From the NCBI GenBank assembly GCA_031425155.1, contig JANPIV010000068.1:59909-123908 (forward strand): a stretch of DNA of 64,000 bases. Reading direction: 5' to 3'. How positions within the stretch are numbered: position 1 is the first letter of the stretch; the number at the start of each line of letters is the position of its first letter. Both the position numbers and the translations under genes were made by a program. The notes beneath the pieces were generated by a model. It made no database searches, had not been told where the DNA came from, and worked only from the letters and a program-made list of their open reading frames with translations. Source of the DNA: M3007 sp031425155. GTDB lineage: Bacteria > Bacteroidota > Bacteroidia > Chitinophagales > Saprospiraceae. Below, piece by piece: positions 55,901-63,928 of this stretch.

Positions 55901-57081
55901 CTTTGAGGACGCACATCGGCATCCGCAAATAATTCGCCCAAGGCTTTGACCAGCGCATGCAGCTCCGTGTCGCCTTGGCCTCCCTCGCGGGTATAGGCTT
56001 CTTCGGCCTGGTCAAGGATACAGGTGATGGGTTGGTTGTGCCGGTTTTCGAGGCTTTTCCAGCAGTCGGCGAGGCTCTTGCCGACGGCCTCGAGTCCGCA
56101 TAATCCGTTCAGGTGATGCAGGAGGGTTGGGGTGAGCCCGGCCACATCGCGGCGCAGGTAGATCACGGTATGCCTGGCTTCCAGGCGTGGCGACAGGCCC
56201 GCTTCAAGCAGCGAGGATTTCCCCACGCCGGATTGGCCGGAGAGCAGGATAACCGGCGAACCGACCGGGTTGGTCAGCCGATCATATAAGTCACGAATGG
56301 CCTGGCCGCGGCCAAAAAAAACGGGGGCGTCTTCTTTTTTATAGCGATCCAGAAAGCGGTAAGGTTCGTTGGGGAATTTGTACCGACCGGCGGGCAATGG
56401 CAGCGCCGCCAGGGGATTGCCGGTGCTGTCGGGCAGATTCCAGTAGTCGCTTTTTTCCGTGCCTTTGCGTTGGAAAATATCCCAGGGAAAGCGATCCAAA
56501 TACTGGCCCGCCCGGCCAAAACCGCGTAGATCACCACGCTGCTTGTCCGTTTGAATGCGATCAATTGATTCATTCCAGGCCCGCCGCAGGGGCAATCCCT
56601 GCCCGAGGCCAGCGTAAAACTGTGCCGCCAATCTTTGGGCGACCTCGTCGCTGATGGCTTCAAAAGTGCCAATGACCAGTGGTACGCCCACATTATTTAA
56701 CTCGAGCGCCCATTTTTCGGTAGAGCAACCATTCAGGAATACCAGTTGCAGCGAGGTTTGTTTCCCTAAAAAGGAGACCAATCCTTCGGGGTGGGCTATG
56801 GCATTTTGGCGGTCATTTTCTTCCAGTAATAATCCGAAACTGCCAGCGTGGCCCCCGTAATGAAACAGGGCGATCCGGTCGCGATAGCGCGTATCCTGAA
56901 AAGTGGAAAAAATGCTGTCAATGGTGGCATTACTCAGGATTTTTACTTCGCACAGTCCGGCCCGAACGGCTGGATCGAGGGCCGCTTCGATGGCGCGGCA
57001 TTCGTCGCTTAAGGCCCGCAGATAATGGGCATTTTCCTGGCGCTCGTTGGCGAATGCGAAAAGTAAAAGGGGCGGAAACAT
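52969..57081 (-). CDS. CHAT protease - STAND NTPase - TM - WD40 propeller protein
   Basis: 1370 residues. The CHAT (caspase-like) protease domain is at about 1-200, with catalytic His78 in FHYGGHAG and Cys119 in LNGCST. The STAND-type NTPase follows: DAPVFFGRGQAIRDL, Walker A GQSGVGKS (282-289) and an ITCILDQAEE Walker B at about 352-361, then a winged-helix-like region to ~640. The basic stretch KKSKDRRTKLRRQRY precedes one membrane helix (about 677-699, AWSGLALLGLLAAWFGYV), placing the N-part in the cytoplasm. A short TPR-like segment follows, then about fourteen WD40 units to the C-terminus (for example TKTWSSSGDLIAVYRGHSGFVNGLAVSADGQYFATAGEDKTVRWW). Such proteins act in bacterial conflict or cell-death signalling. 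It follows a two-component pair by 44 bases. Confidence 0.9.
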   Translation of the reverse strand: MFPPLLLFAFANERQENAHYLRALSDECRAIEAALDPAVRAGLCEVKILSNATIDSIFSTFQDTRYRDRIALFHYGGHAGSFGLLLEENDRQNAIAHPEGLVSFLGKQTSLQLVFLNGCSTEKWALELNNVGVPLVIGTFEAISDEVAQRLAAQFYAGLGQGLPLRRAWNESIDRIQTDKQRGDLRGFGRAGQYLDRFPWDIFQRKGTEKSDYWNLPDSTGNPLAALPLPAGRYKFPNEPYRFLDRYKKEDAPVFFGRGQAIRDLYDRLTNPVGSPVILLSGQSGVGKSSLLEAGLSPRLEARHTVIYLRRDVAGLTPTLLHHLNGLCGLEAVGKSLADCWKSLENRHNQPITCILDQAEEAYTREGGQGDTELHALVKALGELFADADVRPQSKILIGFRKEYELEIKDIFRNQNIAFELVPLRKLTWPEILEVVKGLASTPDLIQKYGLRIESGLPEAIAADLLADSDTPVAPVLQIILTKLWQGLPDGEERVFTQSKYLQLKEDGIFLSDFFRQQMAELAEWSQKLGKDIAHSGLALDVLNTHTTDLGFANSQSLERLKDLYQHRSDVLETLLKKFKELYLLTDAGPQRSALAHDTLAPVVHQEMKSSDLPGQKALRILLGKTANYNRHSTTTFIDEEDLTLVELGRTGMRGLIEKEPDLIKKSKDRRTKLRRQRYLAWSGLALLGLLAAWFGYVNYQKGQIEQWVSRARVEAGTDPTLAMHTLENAIQLAPDNPAVLAALADIYSDNEFYERVFQHPDPVKGVFLAPDTSGVLYSWTEKGLYRWTRRGERQEFPAPAPIEAAALSPDGQMIALSMQDGHLVCVQALTLRQQRQEMPFGERYATHLAFSTDGNTLFVAGADTCVYGLSVNNLVVATRFPVHETVSNLTVHPYHHTLLIGYVKGKAEERSASGLLLDTFPGHTDQVLSFAVSPQDSTSIVTVDRDAKLLFRDANGNITLTIKGHDRRINAIAWAAGNNRLFSISNDHLTKTWSSSGDLIAVYRGHSGFVNGLAVSADGQYFATAGEDKTVRWWKTESKVLRRFGPHPNGVSGIGLSKDGRLVVTAADAGANMLGEIMNDPNTPQWLIAELFFGTGSKPSSVRSWEATMGSLRQEMKGHRGSISSLAFSPTDARILTTSDDSTAIVWKNENGRYSPERPVPFRHQERVRQGAFSPDGQFVLTGGADSLANVWNLNNTHPPLAIKHPAAVSCVAFMPGNQGILTGCYDGVVRWFDGTGKPLREVNDQTGQLIECIAISPDGQFLLVGGRSDTLRLWNLTNQALVNIPVAIENKTGASAILSVTFSADGAQFAVGAQGGVALVFQMVGSTPILTRSLRHYPRYSINAVVFTPDGQGLLTGSSDGWGRWWEL

Positions 57082-57125
57082 AAGAATAACAATTGGTTTT
57101 TACAGTGGAAAAATGAAGAGTTTTG

Positions 57126-57797
57126 CTACGTACACAACTTGTTGGCTACCGCATATTTAATCAGTTCGCCGGATTTTTTCATTTTCAGCTTCTGCTTGAT
57201 GTTGCGGATATGGGTCTGCACAGTCACCATCGCAATGTGCAGTTGATCACCAATGTCCCCCGCCGTCTGGTCGGGATTTTTGGCTAAATGGCAAAGGATT
57301 TCGCGCTCGCGGATAGTGAGATTGACCGTAGTAGGAGGAGTGCTGGAGCGTATTTTGGAATTGGTAATTCTGGCAATAATATCCGGCGAATAATAAGTGG
57401 CCCCATTGTACACTTGCTGAATAGCCTGGATGAGGGTTTCCTTGCTTTTTTCTTTGACAATATAGCCGTGGATGCCCATTTCCAGCGCATTCAGGATAAA
57501 GTGCGCGTTGCCCTCCATCGTCAACAGGATGATTTTGACCTGCGGATATTTTACGGCAATCCGTTGAGCGGTTTCCAGGCCATCCAGCACGGGCATACCA
57601 ATATCGAGCACCGCCACGTCCACGGGTTGGGTTTCCATGATGTGCAGCACCTCTTCGCCATCATGCGCGAGGCCAACGACTTTGATGACCGACGGATTGG
57701 CCGGACTTTTTTCTTCGGCGTTTTTTTCCAGAAAGGACAGGATGCCATCGAGCACGATCTGGTGGTCGTCGGCCAGCAGGACTTTAATTTCTTTCAT
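57126..57797 (-). CDS. LuxR/NarL-type response regulator
   Basis: 223 residues. The receiver domain is at 1-125, with acidic pair Asp10/Asp11, phosphorylation site Asp65 in VAVLDIGMPVLDG, Thr in LLTMEG and Lys in VKEKS. The LuxR helix-turn-helix is at about 155-215 (LTIREREILCHLAKNPDQTAGDIGDQLHIAMVTVQTHIRNIKQKLK). It starts 6 bases after the histidine kinase gene and is 44 bases before the CHAT gene, so it probably controls this cluster. Confidence 0.93.
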   Translation of the reverse strand: MKEIKVLLADDHQIVLDGILSFLEKNAEEKSPANPSVIKVVGLAHDGEEVLHIMETQPVDVAVLDIGMPVLDGLETAQRIAVKYPQVKIILLTMEGNAHFILNALEMGIHGYIVKEKSKETLIQAIQQVYNGATYYSPDIIARITNSKIRSSTPPTTVNLTIREREILCHLAKNPDQTAGDIGDQLHIAMVTVQTHIRNIKQKLKMKKSGELIKYAVANKLCT

Positions 57798-57803
57798 AAA
57801 TTT

Positions 57804-59927
57804 TTAATTGTTTAAAGCCAGGGATTGGGCATACGTATTTATAAGTGGCAGGTCAATGGAGACGCGGGCACCTTGGCCCGGCTGGGAATCTATGTGCAAT
57901 TCCCCGTCGAGATCATGGACGCGGGCGGTGAGGCTTTTCATGCCCAGCCCGGGTTTGTTCCGCAGGTCTTCGGGCCGAAAGCCCTGGCCGTCGTCTTCCA
58001 CCATGACGTTCAATAATTGGTCGAAACGATTGACGCTGATGGTGATGGTGCGGGCCCTGGCATGTTCGATGACGTTGTGGGTCAATATCTGGATCATGCG
58101 GTAAATATTGATTTCCAGTTTGTTATCGAGGCGTTCCTCCAGACCGAAGGTGGCCAGTTCCACCTCCATTTTGCCCGAACTGCGGATAGCGTCCGCGAGG
58201 GCTTCCAGCTGGACTTTCAACCCGAATTTCATCAACAGGGCAGAGGCCAGCTCATGCGAAATACGCCGCACTTCCTGGCAGGCATCGTCCAGCAGGCGGT
58301 TGGCGGTTTCGTATTGGCCGCGATTTTCGGCCTGCAGTTGGTCGAGCCGGTTTTCTACCGAGGCGAAGTGCAATTTCACCGTGGAGAGCAGGGAGCCCAG
58401 GCCGTCGTGCAGGTCTTTCCCGATCTTTTGCTGAGTGGTTTCCTGGCCTTCCAGCCAGGCGGAATAGGTTTCCAGTTCCAGATTACGCAGCAGTTCCAGT
58501 TTTTCCTGCGTAATGATTTTAGTCGTTTTTTCAGCCAGCCGTTTTTTTTGCCAGTAAATGAAAGCAAGCAAACCGACCGCCAGCAGCAACAGTCCCAGGC
58601 CACCAAAGCCTGCCTGCATACGGACTAGTTGGGTCTGCTGTTCCTGCTTGATCAACCGCTTTTCCAGCCGGTCTTTGACGAGCTGGAACTCCATCATCTC
58701 CTCGAAAGCCGATTGCGTTTGCACGGAGTCGAGGCTGCTGAGTAGCTCAATATACTGCGTGGAATAACTCGCAGCCTCTTCATGCCGCCCCAACTGATCG
58801 AGGGCATTAGGCAAAAAATACAGCAAATGGCTCTTCAAAATGGCGTCTTGCGGATCATAAGCCAGGGCTTTTTTGTAGGCTTCGACGGCCGGTTCAGAAG
58901 CATCGTTTTCATAGTGCAGATTTCCGATTTCGTAATAAGTGGCCGCCGTTTCGCGCTGGTTTTCGGTGCGTAAAAACGTATCCAGAGCGGTCTGGAAGCT
59001 GCTCATGGCCTGGGAATAACTCTTTTGGCTGATATAAATCCGCCCCCGGTTTTTCTGCACAATGGCCTGGTCATCCGCACTCAGGTGGTCTTTCAGGGCC
59101 AAGGCCCGATCATAATTTTGCATGGCCTCTTCGTTTTCATCCCGGTAGTAAGCATTGTTGCCCAGCAATAAATAACATTTGGCGAGGTAGTCCGGGCGCT
59201 GGTATATTTCAAAATCGGCCCGGCTCTTTTCCAGGGAATCGTGCGCGGCACTGTATTGGTTGAGGTTTTCCTGGAGCATAATACCGAGATTCATGCGCAG
59301 GGAAGCGATGCCGATGGAGATTTCGGTGCGGTTGGCAGTCGGGGCTTCCCGCAGCCGGGCATAGATGGCTATACAGTGGCTAAATTCCTCGAGCGCTTCG
59401 TCGTAGCGGCTGAGATAGCGGCAAGCCGTCCCGGCATTATTGTGCAGCACAGCGGCATTGATATGAGGCGGTTGGCCCTCCATCCGCGCCAAGCCCTGAT
59501 GGTATAAATCCAGCGCAGCCTGGTAATTGCCGCGCTTTTTTTGCAACACTCCCAACAGGTTGTAACAGCTGGCCACACCGGGCAGATCATGCCCCGCTTC
59601 GCGCAAGGCCAGGCTCCGGCGGTAATAGGCTTCGGCCTCGGTGTAGTTCCCAGCGTGGGCGGCGGCCTGACCAAGTCGTATAAAAGCATCGGCGCGGCCA
59701 CTGGTGTAGCCGATTTTCGCGGCTAAGGCCAGGGCAGCCTGGGCATAGGGCAGCGAAGCCGCGCCGTTGCGTTGGAAGGCCCATTCGTTGAGGGTATCGC
59801 AGCGCACCTGGTCAGATGGCAGCAGGCTAAGCCGATGTTGCTCGTCGGCAGGCAGCAACCGATTCTGACCATACAGGGCGAGCGCCCCGAGGCTGGCGAG
59901 TAAAGTGGTTAAAATAAGGCGTTTCAT
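57804..59927 (-). CDS. Histidine kinase with exported TPR sensor domain
   Basis: 707 residues. The signal (LILTTLLASLGALALYGQ) is followed by about ten tetratricopeptide repeats (about 50-400), so the sensor lies in the periplasm. A membrane helix (GGLGLLLLAVGLLAFIYW, about 435-452) leads to a coiled coil and a HisKA_3 domain with His507 in KDLHDGLGS. The HATPase domain has NVIEHARA (an N-box variant), DDGQGF and GLGMKSL. NarL-type kinases of this layout pair with LuxR regulators, and one follows after 6 bases. The signal sensed is unknown; peptide or protein binding by the TPRs is plausible. Confidence 0.92.
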   Translation of the reverse strand: MKRLILTTLLASLGALALYGQNRLLPADEQHRLSLLPSDQVRCDTLNEWAFQRNGAASLPYAQAALALAAKIGYTSGRADAFIRLGQAAAHAGNYTEAEAYYRRSLALREAGHDLPGVASCYNLLGVLQKKRGNYQAALDLYHQGLARMEGQPPHINAAVLHNNAGTACRYLSRYDEALEEFSHCIAIYARLREAPTANRTEISIGIASLRMNLGIMLQENLNQYSAAHDSLEKSRADFEIYQRPDYLAKCYLLLGNNAYYRDENEEAMQNYDRALALKDHLSADDQAIVQKNRGRIYISQKSYSQAMSSFQTALDTFLRTENQRETAATYYEIGNLHYENDASEPAVEAYKKALAYDPQDAILKSHLLYFLPNALDQLGRHEEAASYSTQYIELLSSLDSVQTQSAFEEMMEFQLVKDRLEKRLIKQEQQTQLVRMQAGFGGLGLLLLAVGLLAFIYWQKKRLAEKTTKIITQEKLELLRNLELETYSAWLEGQETTQQKIGKDLHDGLGSLLSTVKLHFASVENRLDQLQAENRGQYETANRLLDDACQEVRRISHELASALLMKFGLKVQLEALADAIRSSGKMEVELATFGLEERLDNKLEINIYRMIQILTHNVIEHARARTITISVNRFDQLLNVMVEDDGQGFRPEDLRNKPGLGMKSLTARVHDLDGELHIDSQPGQGARVSIDLPLINTYAQSLALNN

Positions 59928-59939
59928 TGGGTGGGTCGG

Positions 59940-60368
59940 TTATACAAGGCTGCTTTCGAGAATTGGCCGCGACTTATCATCCGCATCCGTGGTGCTGACC
60001 GTACCCGAGCCGCCGGTTTTGGTCTTGGTGGTGGGGTTGCCATCGCGTGTGGCTCCGTTGCGGGTATTCGGGACATCGCCCTCCACACTTACCTGGATCC
60101 AGCCTTCTCCACCGGGAAAAGCGATGGGACCCAAATCAATGGTGTGGACGACCGGGGTGATGTACTCCATGTCGGGACGGGTCAGGTCCTGCATAATTTT
60201 GACCGTGACTTCATAGAGCCCGTTCGCCAGATTGGTGGTGCTCACTGTATAGTTACTGGCATAGTAGCAGGTGCGCGGACAAAAGGTGACGACGTGCAGG
60301 AAGTAAAGGTCGGGCTGGTCAATTTGGTGCTCCCGGGCGAGCTGCACCACTGGTTTGAAGAATTTCAT
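59940..60368 (-). CDS. Small protein of unknown function in the CHAT cluster
   Basis: 142 residues from ATG 60368; the frame is open to 60527 but that extension has no plausible start context. No signal peptide. The core (LYFLHVVTFCPRTCYYASNYTVSTTNLANGLYEVTVKIMQ) is strand-rich, followed by VVHTIDLGPIAFPGGEGWIQVSVEG, and the tail is low-complexity Thr/Gly/Asp. It ends 12 bases before the histidine kinase gene, so it is probably co-transcribed. No family recognised. Confidence 0.55.
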   Translation of the reverse strand: MKFFKPVVQLAREHQIDQPDLYFLHVVTFCPRTCYYASNYTVSTTNLANGLYEVTVKIMQDLTRPDMEYITPVVHTIDLGPIAFPGGEGWIQVSVEGDVPNTRNGATRDGNPTTKTKTGGSGTVSTTDADDKSRPILESSLV

Positions 60369-60558
60369 GTGCTGAAGGTTAAATATACAAGGATGAAGTG
60401 AAACTGTTGAATTACTGGAACAAAGGTCGGTGGCTTGGGTGGTGCGGCAAATGCTGAAAAAGTAGTAAATTGGAGTACTTGAAAATAAGTAGAAACGGCG
60501 TACTAAAAGTACTGCACTTCCAACCACCGGACGGCAGAAATTCCACGAAAAAAAACCG

Positions 60559-60963
60559 TTACCGAAGGGTCACATTGAACCTCCCGCCATAACACCGCAG
60601 CCGGGCCGAAGGGCGGATATTCATCTCCTCGCCGCTCTCGCCGCTCGCCATCGGACACGACAGACCGGTCAGCGTTACCCGAAACTCGCCCACCCCCTGC
60701 ATGATGAGGGTAATTTCCTGGCCAGGGGTGTAGTCATAAGCTTGCCAGTAGCCATTGTTTTTGGAATCAATTCCTTCGACCAGCAGCCGGGCGTTTCCAG
60801 TGTAACACTCCGTGTACTCCTGGGGCACATTGATATAGAAGATAGTGATAATGTTTGCATTGCTTTGGGCCGGACAAAAGTGACCAGCCAGCAGACAGAT
60901 CGCCAGCAGATAGAATGTTCTGGTAGCCGAGCCGAAAAATGGAGCAGTGAGTGTAGTTTTCAT
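60559..60963 (-). CDS. Small exported protein in the CHAT cluster
   Basis: 134 residues with a signal peptide (TFYLLAICLLAGHFCPAQ). The mature ~100 residues are beta-rich, with Cys in TECYTGNARLLVEGID, LTGLSCPMASG and RLRCYGGRFNVTLR. Its EVRVTLTG/LIMQGVGEFRVTL strands resemble the gene downstream in style (VQVSVEG, VTVKIMQ) but homology is not clear. A GACCTTTG element lies 48 bases upstream. Not recognised. Confidence 0.6.
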   Translation of the reverse strand: MKTTLTAPFFGSATRTFYLLAICLLAGHFCPAQSNANIITIFYINVPQEYTECYTGNARLLVEGIDSKNNGYWQAYDYTPGQEITLIMQGVGEFRVTLTGLSCPMASGESGEEMNIRPSARLRCYGGRFNVTLR

Positions 60964-61216
60964 AAAAAATTTTGGGTTGATGCGTGATTTTTATCTTCAG
61001 GTTATAGAGGCAAAGGTCGGGTGTGCTGATAACTGTATATCTCCTGCAATACCATGAATTTTGTTACCTGAAAACAGGTAGAATACCTCTGAAACGACAT
61101 GCGCCTGGCCCCGGTCGTACCGGAGACAAGCGCAGTGGTATGGTTGGAAGGTGGCATGTTTTCATTTTTTTGGATGCTTTACTTGGGTGTATTTTCGCAA
61201 AACGCCGGATTTTACA

Positions 61217-61546
61217 TTATAGTTCCCGGATTGTCCAAAATTTTTGCATCGTGTACAAATGGTTGGCGATACAAAGCGCGGTTAGTCTTTGCGCCAAATC
61301 ATTTCGCCTTTTTTGTTGATGCGGAACTGCATATCGAATTGGAGCACGGTGGTTGACATCCTGCTTTCCGGCCAGCTGTGAGTTGCAGTTTAGGGCGTTG
61401 AGGTAGCTGCGGAGGGCTTCTTGCAGGGGCGGGTCACGGCGGGCCATGATGGCATCGCCGTCGCGGAGCATTTGTGCGCAGTTGGGCTGGGACTGGGCTG
61501 GGGCGAGGAGGGGCAGGAGGAGGAAGAGGGCGAGGAAGCGGTACAT
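61217..61546 (-). CDS. Small exported protein, probably frameshifted at its C-terminus
   Basis: 109 residues as read. Signal peptide (FLALFLLLPLLAPAQ), then a TPR-like start (NCAQMLRDGDAIMARRDPPLQEALRSYLNALNCN). After about residue 60 (near base 61360) the sequence loses character. The neighbouring frame reads TTVLQFDMQFRINKKGEMIWRKD to a stop at 61282, with the codon usage of nearby genes. A one- or two-base indel near 61355-61370 would join them. It starts 3 bases after the WD40-TPR gene's stop, so the two are one transcript. Confidence 0.5.
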   Translation of the reverse strand: MYRFLALFLLLPLLAPAQSQPNCAQMLRDGDAIMARRDPPLQEALRSYLNALNCNSQLAGKQDVNHRAPIRYAVPHQQKRRNDLAQRLTALCIANHLYTMQKFWTIREL

Positions 61547-61549
61547 GGG

Positions 61550-63928
61550 TTAGTGTTGTGATTCTGGTTTTATTTCCATTGCTTTTAGTAGGGTTTCTAT
61601 TTCTTCCATCTTGAGGATTTTCACCCCTGCTTTACGGAAGGCTTTGAAGTCATCGAGAAAGACGTCACGGTAGGTGGGGAGGTTTTGTTCGTTGAAGGGT
61701 TTTGGGGCCCAATGAAGGTATTCAGTTTTGGCTTCTTTAAAGCGGTTTTGGAGGGCGAGGGCGGGGGCGAGGTTAGTGGGGATGTATTTGTTGGAGGGGT
61801 CGAGTTCGAGGGCACGGCGAAGAGAGACTTCAGCGGCTTTGCCATCTGGGAGAAAGAGTTGATAATAGGCAAGAGTTACGTATTCATTTGCAACAGTGAT
61901 TCGTGTAGCAGTTGTAGTATCAAAAAACAATTGTCGTTTCCTGATACGCAGAGCCTTTTGATAGTCAGGAACCTTCTCACGATTTGATTCAATTTTTTCT
62001 GCTTCTTGGGTGAAGTAATTTGAATAATACTCCAACTCATTTGGGTCTGTCAAAGACAAAACTCTATGAAAGTCGTGTTCATTGTCAAACTTAGAAATAA
62101 CAAATAGATTTTGCAAAACCTCTTTCGAATGTTCTTTATCCTCCGCTTTTTCATAGAGTTGTTTAGCCTCCTCCCATTCGGCAAGTTCGAAAAGAAAATC
62201 TCCATAAATTCGTAATTCTTGGACATCATTCTTTATTAAAAGATGCTTAATAGCATTTTGAATTTCAACTGTGTCAGCAATGCGATATAAGTTTCTTAGC
62301 GATTCGGTTGTTTGCTCCATCTGATTTACTTTTTCATAACAACGGCGGGCATTTTCTAAATTGTTTTTATTAAAATAGATGTAGCCGAGGTCATTTATCT
62401 CATTACGGCTACCTGTAGCCAACACTTTTTTGAGTTCTATTTCTGCTCCGCCAAAAAGTAAATCGGCAGTACTGAGTACCCAATGCCGATGTAAGTACAA
62501 GGGATAGCTCTCCCATAATCGTGCTGTGTTGTCTAAACTCGCAGTGAGGATATATTGGCCGTCAGGCGAGAATACTGCCGTCATAACTCGAGATGTATGA
62601 CCTTCCAATGTTCTGACAAGATTACCATTTTTATCCCATAACCGTGCTGTATTGTCATCGCTTGCCGTGAGGATATATTGACCATCAGGCGAAAATACTG
62701 CCGTCCTTACAATACCCGTATGGCCTTGCAAAACTTTGACTAGCTTACCATTTTTATCCCATAGTCGCACTGTTTTGTCTCGGCTTGCCGTGAGGATGAA
62801 TTCGCCATCAGGTGAAAATACCGCAGTCAAAACGATATCTTTGTGGCCCCCCAAATACTTGATGGCCTTTCCTTTTTTATCAACCAGTAAAACTGCTTTG
62901 TTCCTACCTACTCCTGTAATGTAATGGCCCTCGGGCGAACGCAAAGCAGTGAAACCCATGGCAGTGTCACCTTCCAAAATCTTGACAAATTGACCGTTTT
63001 TGTTCCAAAGCCGAGTCGATGATTGGCCATCTGCGGTAAGAATATATTCACCATCTGGCGAGAACATGGCTGTTCTAATAGGGCCAGTATGGCTTTCCAA
63101 TATTTTGAGGAGGTTACCATTTTTGTCCCACAAGCGCGCTGTGCTGTCTTCACTTGCAGTGAGGATAGATTGACCATCGAGCGAGAAAACTGCCCCCCAA
63201 ACGATGCCCGTATGGCCTTGCAAAATTTTGATGTAAGCATCGTTTTTGTACCAAAGCTCCGCAATATCTCCTTCGCCTGGAATAAGGATATATTGACCGT
63301 TGGGTGAAAAAACTGGTGTAAAGATGGGATGTTCAAGTGGGTATAAAAAAGTTTTGACTAGCTTGCCACTTTTGTACCATAACAGGATCTCTTTGTCACT
63401 TGTTGTAAGGATATATTGAGCATCGGGTGAGAACTCCGCTTGCCAAATACTGTCCGTATGGCCTTCTAATATTTTCACCAGATTGCCGCTTTTGTCCCAC
63501 AGTCGAGCCGTTTTATCTTGACTAGCGGTTAGGATGTTTTGGCCGTCAGGCGAAAACACCGCAGATGAAATCCTATCAGTATGGCCTTTCAAAGTTTCGA
63601 TGAGTCGACCTTCTTTGCTCCACAATCGTACTGTTCCATTCCAGCTTGCTGAGAGGATATATTGGCCGTCGGGTGAGAAAATTGCCTCAAAATCGCTGCC
63701 GCTATGGTCTTCCAATATTTTGACTAAATTGCCATTTTTGTCCCATAATCGTACAATATTATCTTTACTTGCTGTCAGAATGTATTGGCCATCAGGCGAG
63801 AATATTGCCTCTAAAACACTGCCTGTATGGCTTAATCTTTTGATTATATTACCGTTAGAAGCTGTTTTAAAACCTAAAAACGCTAAAAAATGTACTCAAA
63901 ACGGTGAATTTTGTGGTGTCTAATCATA
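61550..63928 (-). CDS. WD40-repeat protein with TPR C-terminus; 5' end frameshifted or truncated
   Basis: From a TTG at 63715 the frame gives 721 residues, but WD40 sequence continues upstream in the same frame to a TGA just after 63890. ATG 63928 in the +1-related frame reads MIRHHKIHRFEYIF; adding one T to the T6 run (63886-63891) would join it to LAFLGFKTASNG and the first WD unit. Eleven WD40 units are seen, many nearly identical (FSPDGQYILTASDDNTARLWDKNGNLVKTLEGHT). They are followed by a linker (HRHWVLSTADLLFGGAEIELKKVL) and TPR-like helices with DLGYIYFNKNNLENARRCYEKV. The same linker style occurs in CHAT/STAND-WD40 proteins, so this may be a sensor-only relative of the protein at 52969-57081. 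Confidence 0.7.

Noticed and set aside
62500..63880. Regularly spaced repeats that could suggest a CRISPR array
   Set aside because: The repeats are ~120-base coding units of WD40 repeats in one frame, not short direct repeats with unique spacers.
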